From Rhinopomastus cyanomelas (lineage: Eukaryota > Chordata > Aves > Bucerotiformes > Rhinopomastidae): a stretch of 64,000 nt of DNA. Each line of letters starts with the position of its first letter. The first letter of the stretch is position 1. The notes below the pieces were generated by a model. That model worked only from the letters and a program-made list of their open reading frames with translations, searched no databases and was not told the origin of the DNA. The translations under genes were made by a program, and so were the position numbers. Location: NCBI GenBank assembly GCA_013400115.1, contig VXBP01010266.1, forward strand, positions 2,108,001-2,172,000, written 5' to 3'. Positions 22,490-35,100 of the stretch are shown here, in pieces.

Positions 22490-23159
22490 TCATAAAAAGG
22501 TGGTCTCAGAATTGTCAGTTTTACAGTGATCAGTCGGGGTCCCTTTCGTTTTGTCCTGCAAGTTACTTGAGCTCTGTTCTTGTAAGCCTTTGAAGTCCAC
22601 ATGCAAAGAAGAGCCAAGCACACACACACTGTCCTGTGTTTCACTTTGTAAACTGCTTGATGACACTTGTAGAACAGTCCCAATGCGACTGAACAGTGGA
22701 GTTGATGTGATCCACTTCAACAAGCTGAAGTCTGCTTGCTCAACTGTTGAGCTCCACGGGAAGGCTGCTCCCACGGGCAGTGACTCCATCTCTGAAATGC
22801 CATGTCTGACTTCATGAAATCCCATGGAGCTTTCCACACCACTTGCTGAGGAGGGGAGTTTGTTTTCCCCAAATGACACAGCATCCTGGGGAGAGGCATC
22901 CACAGTCTGATCTGACCTTGTTTGACGAGATGTTGGCAAATGTGTGCTGTGGTTATAAGCCTCATCAGAACTGCTAGCACTTGAGACGAGGCTTGGTGAG
23001 AAGCAGCTCTCTGCAGAGAGCTGTGTCTGACGTACTGCTTCCTTTACATTCAACTTGGTCAGAAGCCGGGTGCGAATCTCTGGGGACAGTTTACTCAGCT
23101 GGCATCCAAGCTGAAGCTGGGTTGGGAACAGTGTTCCCTGAAGGGTTCTGTACAGAAAT
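22490..23159 (-). CDS. ATP10A: ATP10A last exon: C-terminal cytosolic tail and stop
   Basis: It starts FLYRTLQGTLFPTQLQLGCQ, which matches the membrane-proximal tail of ATP10A, then gives about 200 residues rich in Ser, Thr and Gln with no domain I can name. One hydrophobic island near the end (22667-22729) resembles a conserved piece of mammalian ATP10A tails. The frame stops with TGA at 22490-22492. The acceptor is TTGCAG at 23160. Confidence 0.93.
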
Positions 23160-26100
23160 CTGCAAGAGGAGAATATGAACAAGAAAAGAATCAAAGTAAG
23201 TAAGCACCCAAAATGAAGAGAACACATTCCCACGGAAGAAGTACAACACAGAAAAGCAAGAGTTTTATGTGCCTTTCTTAGGTTTGTCGCAAGAAAGCAT
23301 GCAGACTAAAGCTCTCAGTGCTGTGCTGGTGTTTTGGTGAATAATGATCAGTGTAATAAATCTGCTCCTCTAGTCAGTGGTTCATCTTGTGATTACACAT
23401 CTTTCCTGATGAGGATCAAAGGCAACAGGCATCAGTCTGAAGAGCAGTCCTCCTACATCTGGGCAAGTAAATGCACTGCACATTACCAGAGTTTCTGTAG
23501 TCTGCATATTATGGGAGGATGGGTTGAATCTGGAAGCATCATGGAAAACCTCACACAGTAACAAATCTCTGCATGGCCAAGAGGTTTGACCCGCAGCCTA
23601 CAATTATCCCACTCCTGTGGTCTATATGGTCTATTCATGTGGTTGGGAGAACAGAGCTTAGATAACCCGACTTCATATAATTAGTAGCCAAAAATAAATG
23701 TATTGGCTAGTAAGACAAAAAGAAGGGGAGCAGGGGGAAGAGTGGGAAGTGTTTCCTGCCCTCCCAACCATATGCATGAAGTGCTTTCTTCTATGAGAGA
23801 AGATACAATACCTGGGCAGCAATGCAACAACTGGTGATATAATGCAAGTGAAATAGAACATAGGGTCTCCCATTAGCCTTTCCATAGTCCAGTAGGGATT
23901 GGATGGAGGATGGCATACTGGGCAGGAAGCATTGTAAACCAGAGCCACAAAGAAAAACAGAAGGATGCTGAGGGTGCAAGATGACCAGTGAAGAAAGGTC
24001 TGGAACAAAAAAGGCAACAAAAGATTCTTTGTATTCACGATTGTTTGTAATTAAAATGTAATTAAATGTAGTAATTAATTAATTTAAATGTAATTAAAAC
24101 TTCTTAATGACTGGAGCCAAATATGTGCACAGCAGAGTTTAGAGCCTTGCGCTTTCAAAAACCCTCTTATAGATATAATGCCACAAAGATTTCCACAGAT
24201 CACAGTTTAAAGCAGTTTTCAGCTTAAAATGTTTGCTACAAACGGAATGTACTGAGGAAATGAAATGACCAGCTTCTGGTTTGGAAAAACACTTATGCAC
24301 ATGCCAGCAAGTTTCTCTGTAGGCTTGGGTACCTTACCCAGGTTTTGGTTTCAATAGCCAAATGCAGTATTACGGTGAAAAGAGCTATTGTGGTGATGGG
24401 AGTTCCCCAGGAGAAGATATCCACCTCAGAATCGTAGTAAGTCTGTAAAGAAGGAGACAGAATTCAGTCCAAGCTGTGCAGTTGCCACTTGTCCTCATAA
24501 TGCTTGAAATAGAGCTGCCTGAATCATAGAATCATTAGGGATTGAAAGGGACCTCAAAAGATCATCCAGCCCAATCCCCCTGCCCAAACACTTACGAAAT
24601 ACGGGATGAAGAAGCAAACCAGACTTTGGTACAGAGCATCAATCATAGTCATCCAAAACATGTGTGGTTGGTACTCCTGTGGTATAAAAAAGCATTAAGA
24701 AAATCAGAGATTAATGAAAACTTTTCTTGCTGGGGTATTCCAACAGACACTGTTAAGAGCTTGTGCAAACTGCTTCACACTTGGGAGAACAAACATTTAT
24801 GAAGGTGCCCAACTTCATGCACCACAGTTCGACCACTAATTTCAGGAGGATGTCTCTGAAGTGCTAAGTGTATGATGAGTAAACTGGTTTTCCATACATG
24901 TAGGAAAACAGCAAATGCACATACACTTAGAAAAAAAGATTCACAACAATGTCCTTTGGCAGTAATTCATAGAGCAATGAACGCTGTGTCACAAATAAGT
25001 AGATAAAACACACTTGTAAGTCCACATATTTAGCTCTGTGTGAGCAAAAAACTGCTTGCTAAGATGCAATATTCAACTAACAGTTTGATTTAAAGAAATA
25101 CACAATTGCAGGGGTGTGGATGGCCACATAAGAGACCTAGACATGAGGAAAAACATTTTGTACATGGTAAAATATTGGTTTAATTTTGGGATACAGACTA
25201 GAACTTCAACCACTGGGTTTATCAGGTCATCTTCACTCTTTGGAGGATATCAGTGCAGCCTAAAAATGGGTATTGAAAGATAGTTAGAAAGAGCTAATGG
25301 TGTTCTTTGGCCTAGTGAAATAATATGGCATTAAGCATTGGAACAGGCTGCTCAGAGAGAGTGTGCACTCTCCACTGCTGGAGACATTCAAAAACAGGAC
25401 TAGATAATGACCAGAGCAATGTGACACAAAATTAAGCTAGATCACTAGATTTCAGAGAAACTTTGAATGGTCCCTGGACTTGCTTGTAAGAAATGTATTG
25501 TGGAGCTGGGAGACTTTTCTCCTCAACTTGCCAGCTGAAGACAGGCAGACAAGAGTTCCCACTAAGCTTAAGCCATTACAAGATTTCTATCACCTTAAAA
25601 ACGGGCAAGAAAAGAAGGTATTAATGCTACAGATCTTTAAAGGGCAATGAACTGGAACAGAAGAAATGTGGCAAATGGAAAAAAACCCATCTGGGTGAGA
25701 AGGAGAGACTTTGGACTGAAGCACTAAAAATAAGTTACACTAAAATTTTCCTTTCATCTTTCCAGGAGGGTGTTTGGCAGTGCCACTGAATGTGTGGGGT
25801 ACCAAATGCCCCAAACTTTCACTGTCTCTGGAGTGTGCCATGTCAGAAAGGCTTCTGCCTTAGAAGCAATGTCTCAGTAAGGATAGTTTCACCAAGCAGA
25901 AAGGTTGTCCCACAGCACAGTATAGCTGGAAGTACCAGAAATAATTTGGCTCAAATCCTTCCTGCAATTCCTTCTGTTTTCAGTGTAGAGTTTGAGTAGA
26001 TGCTTTCAACAGGTATTTCCACTGAATGTATCACCTGCTGGTGACTACGTCCCTCAGAGTCTATCAGCCTCTGTGCTTGCTCCTAAAGCCATCTTTCTCC

Positions 26101-29100
26101 TCAAACTGTGAAGGGCTGGAGTAAGGATTGTGAGGTTATTCTGTGAACGTCAGCACTGGTCTACAAGGCACAATGTGCTTTACTTTGTGGTTTAGGCTGC
26201 CTTAAAGCACACAGCCTTCTTTTCTGTTAGACATTTCCAAATACAGCTGGGGGAGGCTGGTTGGTTTGTTTTAATCTTACTTATGGCATTTAGATACTTC
26301 ACCTCAGATGAGAAGTACCATAAATTAATAATAGTGACTTCTCAGGCTGTTTTTATCAGTCCTCTACCCTTTGGGAAAAGGGTTGTTGACCCTGAAGAGA
26401 GTTAGGAAAAAAATTACAGAAAGTGAAATGTTTTTACCTCCATATTCTGGCCACTTTTATAAAGTTGAGGTGCAGCAATTAACACTTCAGCTGGCACGTC
26501 CTTATCCAGCACACCAGTAACCAGTTGTGGAAGAGAGGAGAAGAGTAAATTGAAGAAGATGAGGTACCACTGATCAACCATTGATGAGCCAGAAAAACCG
26601 CAGTAGAACTGGTACCAGAAGAGAAGGGCCACAAACATCTGAAACAGAATGAGCAATGCTGTAAATATGACAAGACATGCAGGAGCATCTTATCATCATG
26701 TTGAAACCATCCTGATTCCAGTTCTGCAAGGACTTATCTCTGAACATTAAACACATGAGCCATCCTTCTAAGGGTACCTAGTCCTTACTCAGTGAAGACT
26801 GCTGTAAGCAGAGGAAGCCTACCTTGTGAAGAGGAGGCTCTATGCAGAGGTAAAGACATGTTCATGCAACGAAGTGGCCTACATATGAGCAGCAACGTAT
26901 GTTTGCAAGCCCCTACTACAACCCAACCCATTAGAAGTTAAATGGTTTTTTGAGGATCACCTCTAGAAATGTTTCTGTAAATCCATTTCAGGGAAAATAT
27001 CTTCCTCTGATCAAAACAAGACTGAGTTACTATCTTAGAGCTTACTATCTTGAGTGCAGCTGGCTGGGAGGTGTCAATATAATCTCAAAATTGAACATTT
27101 GAAATTTATTTCCTTTTCATATCCAAAACCCAGCAAAACTTCCTGTGTCGTTGCTCAAAATAGAATTGCAACAAATGTGTGAAATTTAGATTATTTTCTG
27201 TCACTCATTTGAAATAACACAACCCAGATAATCCTGGACCTAAGAAATTCTCTTCTCTAAAATCTTGCTAAAATTTCTTGCCTTGGAAACAGTTTGTCTC
27301 TGACAAAAGTGGGTAGTCTGATGAAAACGCAGTTGGCAGAACATCTTCCTACCCCCTCTAGTACAGGTGTCAGCAGCGCTAGCACCTGTAAAATTTCAGG
27401 AATAAAACAGAACAGATTTTTTTCCTCTGAAATTTTACTTTGTATTAGATAAGTATTTAATTTCATTTCAAGCATGATGTTCCTTTTTGCTTCTGTGTAC
27501 TCCCTCCTTGAAAAAGTCAAAGCAAGTTTGAGATTTTCTTCCCCCATATGAGACTGTTATGAATGTGACCCCAAACAGAATTTCTCAGAGACTGAAGTAC
27601 ATGTCTAGGGTGGGGTGTCCCTGCCTGTGCTGGGGGAGTTGGAACTGGATGATGGTTCCTTCCAACCCTGAGTGATTCTGATCCCATGGCTTCTCCAGTG
27701 AGGTGAGCCTGCTCTGGCAGGGGGATTGCACTAGACGATCATTCAGGGTCCCTTCCAATCCCTGATGATTCTATGTCAAAAAGTCACAGCCTTGGAATCA
27801 TCGAGTCCAACCACCAACCTTCCTCTACAAGGTCATCCCTATACGCCCAATGCTACACCTAAGTGTCTTTTAAACTCATCTAAGGATGGTGACTCAACCA
27901 CCACCCTGGGAAATGTCTGGTGCTGCCTTGCAGAGAGAATGTATAAACAGGGAGAAGCAGCAAATGCTTGCAGTGGTAGAATTTTGTTTACATGAAATTC
28001 CTTTTCACCAAGCTCAGACATTTCCAGTCATGCTATGCTTTAGTTTATAGTTTACTTGTATTTTTATGATCTCCACTAAGCCAAACATCATCTTGGATAA
28101 GTCGTCTGAGCTCCCAAATGGCTTTTTCAGCAATCTGGAGTTTAAACTTTTAGTTATACAGGTTCCAGTGGAGAATGGAAAATTTCATAAGAAGAGCAAA
28201 CAGGGTAAAAAAGAAAGCTTGCGGAACATTCGCAGTGTAGCTATCTTGACTCTCTGCAGAGAATCATCCAGAACAGTCTCCTTGCAAGAGGATCAGGTGC
28301 TCACATCTTTCCTCTCTCAATATTCTTCCCTTAAGGGCAGGCACTGTGCCAGACATACTCACGTCTGCACGACAGAAACCCCACTACAGTTTGAGAGTCA
28401 GTAGCAACAAGTATTGCTCAGAAAGCTCTCAGGGCTGCCAAAGCAGATCCAGCACAAAGAGATTTCTTCTGTTATATTCTAGCCTTGAAGCAGCAGCTTC
28501 TGAAAATGTCTTACTAAAAATGGCATGAGAAATACTACTTGTAATCAAGGAGAGTTTTACCAAAGGAAATGGAAGTTCTTACAAGAGCGGAACAAAAACG
28601 TGATGTATGTACAACATCGACTTGGTCTAGGTGGTCCTGCTCTAGCAGGGGGAGTGGACTAGATGATCTTTCCAGGTCCCTTCCAATCCCTAATGATTCT
28701 ATGACCTCTGGCTGCCGACTTCTGGAACGTTTTATGTGTAGTACTTCTTTTTAAAATCTATTTTGATCTAAGATGGCTCTGCATATGCTTCTCAGACGTT
28801 CAGATTACTGTCATGCCAAAGGGTATCTAAAGGGTATCTCAGAAAGGTACAGCACTGGAGGACTGGGAGTACAGATGCTCAGCATCACTCAAGATCAAGC
28901 CTTAAAACTCAGGCACCAGCACACATTTCATCGTTGTTCTTCTGCATGTTGCTCTGCAGTGCTTTATTTAAATCTGCTTGGTGTTCCAGACTCAGACACC
29001 AGTTCAGATCATCCAAGTCCCTTCCTTCTTTTGTATCTGGAGGGGTGCTTGCACGCTGTTTCTGATGTGATCACAGAAGGTATTTTAACTTGTTTGTGTT

Positions 29101-32100
29101 AACACAAAGGTATTTTATTAATTCTTTAGCTTCCTCAGGTATTCCTTTGATATTAAAAAATCTGAACAAATGATTCTCAATTGTTTGGCTGGACGTACTT
29201 CAAGAGAGAAGTCTTAAAGGCACAGGAGCAGGATGTATCCATGTACCAAAAAATGAGAAAGGAAATTCTTAGGAGGAGAGGCTGAGGGAGCTGGGAATGT
29301 TTAGCCTGGAGAAGAGGAGACTCAGGGGGGACCTTATCACTCTCTATAACTACCTGAAGGGAAGTTGCAGACAGGTGCGGGTCAGGCTCTTCTCCCAGGC
29401 AACAAATGACAGAATGAGAGGGTAGGGCCTGAAGCTGTGCCAGGAGAGGTTCAGGGTGGATCTTAGGAAGCACTTCCTCATGGAAAGGGTGATCAGACAC
29501 TGGAATGGGCTGCCCAGGGAGGTGGTGGAGTCCCCATCCCTGGAGGTGTTTAAGAAAAGACTGAATGTGGCACTTAGTGCCATGGCCTAGGTGATTGTGG
29601 TAATGTTAGGTCATAGGCTGACTTGATGATCTTAGAGGTCTTTTTCAGTCTCAGTAATTCTGTGATTCCTGATAAAATACCTACCTTCAGACTGGGATCA
29701 GACGGGGATTAGTTAGGCCAAGAGGAACGTGCATTTAAAAGCTGCCACTGATTTAAAAACCCTGAGCCCTGGATCAAATTTAGAAAGCACCTTTAAGAAA
29801 ATTGAGAGCTATGTTTTTTCTGACATGGAATCATAGAATCATGCAGGTTGGAAAAGACCTCCAAGATTACGTCCAACTGTCAACCCAAGGCCACCATATC
29901 CACTAAACCATGTTTCCAAGTGCCAGGTCTACGTATTTCTTGAACACCTCCAGGGATGGGGACTCCACCACCTTCCTGGACAGCCTGTTCCAATTCTTGA
30001 CTGCTCAAGTGGTCAAGCTGAAGACATATATTGAAGATAAAATCCAGTCCTCTGCTTATGGTTCATACATTGCCTTCTGGAGCAGACAGAGGTCTGAGAG
30101 CTCTGGCTCTCCTCATTTTCCTGCTTCTTCATATCTCTTGCTCCCAATGTGATTTGTTGGTGTCGCAAGTGAGAAGATCAGTGTGCCTTCCAGTGAATCC
30201 CACAGAGCTGATGGAATTCTCGGTTATCTTGTCAGGCAATTTTCAATCAATCATCTTTGTACTCCAAGATCAATGCAAAGGGCTTTTGTTAGGGTCAAGC
30301 TGTTGCTGGCTCAGTGCCCAGTCCTGGACATCTCCTGTTCCATACACAAGGGAGGAAAGGCAGACCTTTCTGTTCACCTTGGTGTGATTCCTGTCTAATA
30401 AACACTTTTGGATAGTTGGGAGGAAGACAAATCAAGAAAAAACCTCCCTAATCTCTGCAACTGAGACACAGAGAGGACTTATTACCTCAAGTCACTGGGG
30501 AGTATGTACAGTGATTCCTAAGCAACGATGAGAGAAACACACTCAATTGATACTGAGTATGGCCAATGCTGGATAGCTTTAGCATTAAAGACTCCAATGT
30601 CTGGCCAGCTGAATTCTACAGAACTGCCCTATATAGAACCTTTTCTTAAGAAGCACTTGTTACTTCTGATACCTAATTTGCACACTCAGCAGCACAATGT
30701 AGCTGTTATGGAGTAGGTCCTATAGTTCTGGCCAGCTGCCTTTCAACTCTGCAAATTTCTCTGCAGCTTATTTATAAACCATTTGAAGACTGACCTAATG
30801 CTCACTTAGCACAGAATAAACCTTGGAAACATGTGGTGGCATAAACCTGCCAAGTCAAACACTTACTGCATTTTTGTAGAAGAAATACAGCACCATGTTG
30901 GCGAGTCTGGAATAACACCAGTGGCCATGAACAAGCAAGAGCTTCTCCAAATACCGGAACCTTGGGATTGCAAAGTCGCTTGCCATCACCGCCTTTAATG
31001 AAAGAAAAATTGGAGTAATTACTGTAAAGTGCCACTTTCAACACCAGCAATGAATCTAGTCATCTTCTCAACTCACAAAGTCAGTGGAAATTGTACTGAT
31101 GATGAATGAAATCCATTACAGTGCATGTGAAATGCAGCTACTGCTGCATTACTTTGGAATACGCATGAATAACCCCAGCAGTCTGGCAAAGCATGCAAGG
31201 CGACCCGGTCTTCAGCTCTTGCCCAAAGGAGGCTATAATCTACATTCCAGATGGTGGCAAGCAGCAGCAGCAGAAAGCAAGAGGTGGGAGAATGGCTAGA
31301 AACTGCTTTTGCATGAGCATGAAGGCTCAGGGCCTGTGTGTGAACATTTGGGTGGCTGTAACATCTTTCTCTGTAAAAAAAATTCAAGACACTTACAGAG
31401 GAAAATGAATTTCCAGAAAATAAAATAAGAAAAGCATAATTAAGTGGTTGCACCAAAATTACTGCACTTTAAAAAACAAAACAATGAAAATATTAGTTGT
31501 AATTGCATGTGCAAACCTGGCTTATAAAGTTTAGTCATTTGTCCTGAGATACTAGTGCTTTGAGGGGTTTTAAAAATCGCATGTTTTCCAAAACTGTCTG
31601 TGAATCAAAGCACAGTAGGCAAGACTCCTCTGGGACTGTGCAGGCTGCCAAATCGCCTTGACAAAATGAATCACTCAGTTTCTCTCTACTTCTGAGTAAA
31701 ATTCAGGGTACTGCACATCTAGATGAGGCTTTCATGACTTTCCTTATCCCTAGAATCACGCTAAGATTTCATTTAATATTATTTTTTCCTATTTAATTTC
31801 CTATTTTGGTATCACCTTCCTTCTCACAGTTCAGCAAAAACAGGAGAAAAGGTGGAAACCTCCAAAATGAGCAATGTTGGGCACGTTTTGGATCCATTTT
31901 TAATGGCAAACCAGCTTTCTTTTTATTTTTCCTAAGTCTCTTGACTGGCAAATTGTCAAAAGGGCTTGATTTTCCCAAGTAAGCACTTGTGGAGACTATT
32001 CAAACAAACTCTAAAACAGTATGCAAAAGAAGGTGTAATAATGCACTGTGGTTTAAGCAGCAGATGCACACAAGCACTGCAACATCTTCTAATACGTTGA

Positions 32101-35100
32101 TACACCCTGAGACTCCTCAGGTACTTGTTTAAACACTCCTGCACTGATCATTTTGATTTGACTTGCAGGCATACAGCTATCTTGCAGTTTGAGGAGAGCA
32201 GAGCTGAGCTATCCCTGCTTTCTTATCCTCTACTCCATCTCAGCCTATTCCAATGTTAAAGCAAAACCATTGGCTTCTTCTCCTTCGTGATTCTACCACA
32301 GTACTTCACCACACATTGTGAGAAGTGTCAGAGTTTTTTCTCCTCTATTCCATTTCAATTACAGTGATGCAAATGGTGAGGAAGACAGCGTTATCCAATT
32401 ACATTTACATGTTTATTTCGTCTCAAAATATCCTCTTGGTTCTCACATTTTAATATTTTCTGCCAGCTTTTTCACAGAAAAGAAGTGATTCATGCTCCAC
32501 ATGCTTCCATAGAATGTGGAAAGAAAATAAATCTGAGAGAATTGCTGCTTTAGACATGTAAATGATCAGTGTCTTCTGAGTCCCTGCATGTGTAAGACTG
32601 ACAGTTGTTTATACCAAAGAGGCCCATGCAGTTCCTTAGGATACTGCAGGAGAGATCTACAAATGTTTTTCACTCTGTTGAACTTTCATTTAGGAAAAAA
32701 ACAGGTAGTTTAATGGGTTAATGATCGAATAGCTTTCAGGTTTGAATATGCTGTAAAAGCCAGGGGCATTTGAGGACTGGTTACTGTCTGTGTAAGAGCT
32801 CTGCTGAAAAGTGGCATAATGGGAAGGAGTAAAAAAATACTACAAGCACTGTACACCCTCCTTAGGCAAAAAAGTGAGCTGAACTAACACATAGGTAAGA
32901 GATGATAATACCCAGGGAATTTGGGGTAGACTGTTTTGAATGTATAGGTTTGGAGGGGATCCCACAAAACCAGTCTCCTTTGGGCTTTCTGGAGCTTGCA
33001 CTGCCTGCAGAGTGATACTGCAGAAGTTATGTAAAGCTCTCTGAGCCTGGTGAAGGCTGTAGAACAACAAACACTTGGTAGGAGTTTAATCCAAGATTTC
33101 CTTTCCTCCTGCGCTCTCCAGCAGACTCACACGGTCTGTGGCTGGGATGTCATCACGCACAATGAGTATCTCAATGATTTTTTGGTAGCTTCTTCTTATT
33201 CTAATTTACAACTTCTAAGATATGCGTAGAAGCATTTTTAATAGACTGCAGGCTTTAAATTTGTCTGTTTGAAGAACACTGATGGACATCCATTTGCCTG
33301 GAGTTTACTTTGTCTGACATGTTGGATGATTACAAGAAGGAGAACAAGCTCTACTGGGTCAGAGTAATAGCTCTACTGGGTCCTCTTTCCTAGCGTCCAA
33401 CCTCCAACAATGGCCAAGAGAGTTTGCCTTCAGAAAAGCATATGAATAAATAAGACAAACATCTACTGACTTTTCTCCAGAGTACTGTGCTAGCTTCTGG
33501 CAATGTTCATGTCAGAAAATGCACAACGTTGACATCCAGGTTCATAGCTCAGTTATTTGTTTCATAAATTTATGTGTTTGCCCAAATAAATAGCAGCATT
33601 CAGGAAATCCTGTGGAGCCAACCTGCCCACCGTGTAAAGGAGGTCTTTCTTTCCTTTCATAAAATCATCAAGGCTGGAAACAACCTCCAGGATCAAGTCC
33701 AGCCAGTGTTGCAAAAAACACTGGCTTAGAGGGATCTGATAATTTAAACTTTCTGAGAAGTAGCATATTTAAACTTACCACAGTTCTAAAAACAAACACA
33801 AGCTCAAACTCAAGCATTCTTATGATGCACAAGTGGTCCTCTCAGCACAACTCGCTCCTTCATTTGTGCTGACCAGTGAGGCCTCAGGTAGAGCACTGTG
33901 TTCAGTTTTTAGCACCTCAATACAAGGACACTGAGATTCTGGACTGAGGGGTGACCTCATTCATGTCTACAAATATGTGAAGGGTGGGTGTCAGGAGGGT
34001 GGAGCCAGGCTCTGCTCAGTGGCATCTAGTGATAGGACAAGGGGCAATGTGCGTCAGCTGGAACATAGGAGGTTCCATGTGAATGTGATAGGACAAGAGG
34101 AAATGGCCTCAAGGGTTAGACTAGACATTAGGAAAAAGTCCTAACTGAAAGAAAGGTCAGGTATTGGAACAGGCTGTCCAGGGAGGTGGTGGAGTCACTG
34201 TCTCTGGAGGTGTTAAAAAAATGTGTAGATCTGCTGCTTGAAAACATGGTTTAGCGGATATGGTAGCCTTGGGTTGATGGTTGGACTTGATGATCTTGGA
34301 AGTCTCTTCCAGCCTTAATGATTCCATGACCATCAAAGGCAGTTTGGTTATGCTGACATGAGAGTACTTTTTAGTGAATGAACAACATTACCTGCATGCC
34401 TTCTTGACCAGAGATCCCCACACCAACATCTGCCACTTGGATCATGCTGACATCATTAGCACCATCACCTGAAGATGACAAGACACAGTTTTCTTGTCAC
34501 TAGGAGACCAGGAAGAGTTAGCACAGCAAAGCAAAGGAAAAACTTGCTACTGATTGTTGACTGAGGAAGGCAGGTGTGAGATAGGAAACAATCCATCTTT
34601 AGGACATAAAGTACAAAGCTCGGCACAGTTCCCAAGACATTTGGATCTCTGCAGACTTCTTTTATTATGGAAAATTAAAACAAATCCTCCCCTTTCTATG
34701 AAGACCTAAAATTTAAGTAACTGCCCTGAACTACACAGATACTAAAACACAGGCTGCGAATGAGCTTCTCAACACATCCTGCACAACTGTCTGCCTGCAG
34801 TCAGGTGTAACTAAGAATGAAATGTGCAAGGAGGCCAAAAGCCAGTGAGAATGTCTACACAGTAAAAAATACAATGAAGTTAAAAAGTAGATGAATACTT
34901 GAGTTGACTAGTGTGAGATCTTCAGGATACCCATCACAGATAGATTTAACTGCAGTTGTTGCATGGTCATCCTTCCTTGCACTGCTTCTAGTCATGATAC
35001 CTCAATATTTGCTGGCAAGGTAACACAGCAAGGCACACTCAGTCCAGGAGGGTCCTGCAGTGCATTGAGGATAACTTTCTACTACAATAATATGAAGGGA

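Larger units (their letters stand above)
26639..30866 (-). other. ATP10A: ATP10A intron between TM5 and TM6 exons
   Basis: 4.2 kb holding five CR1 pieces at 27600, 27781, 28619, 29205 and 29826 in both orientations. The remainder is unique. Confidence 0.8.
30993..34391 (-). other. ATP10A: ATP10A intron before the TM5 exon
   Basis: 3.4 kb. 30993-33657 is unique AT-rich DNA with nothing recognised. A CR1 scrap and the mosaic CR1 lie at its upstream end, the latter ending about 56 bases from the exon at 34392. Confidence 0.8.
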
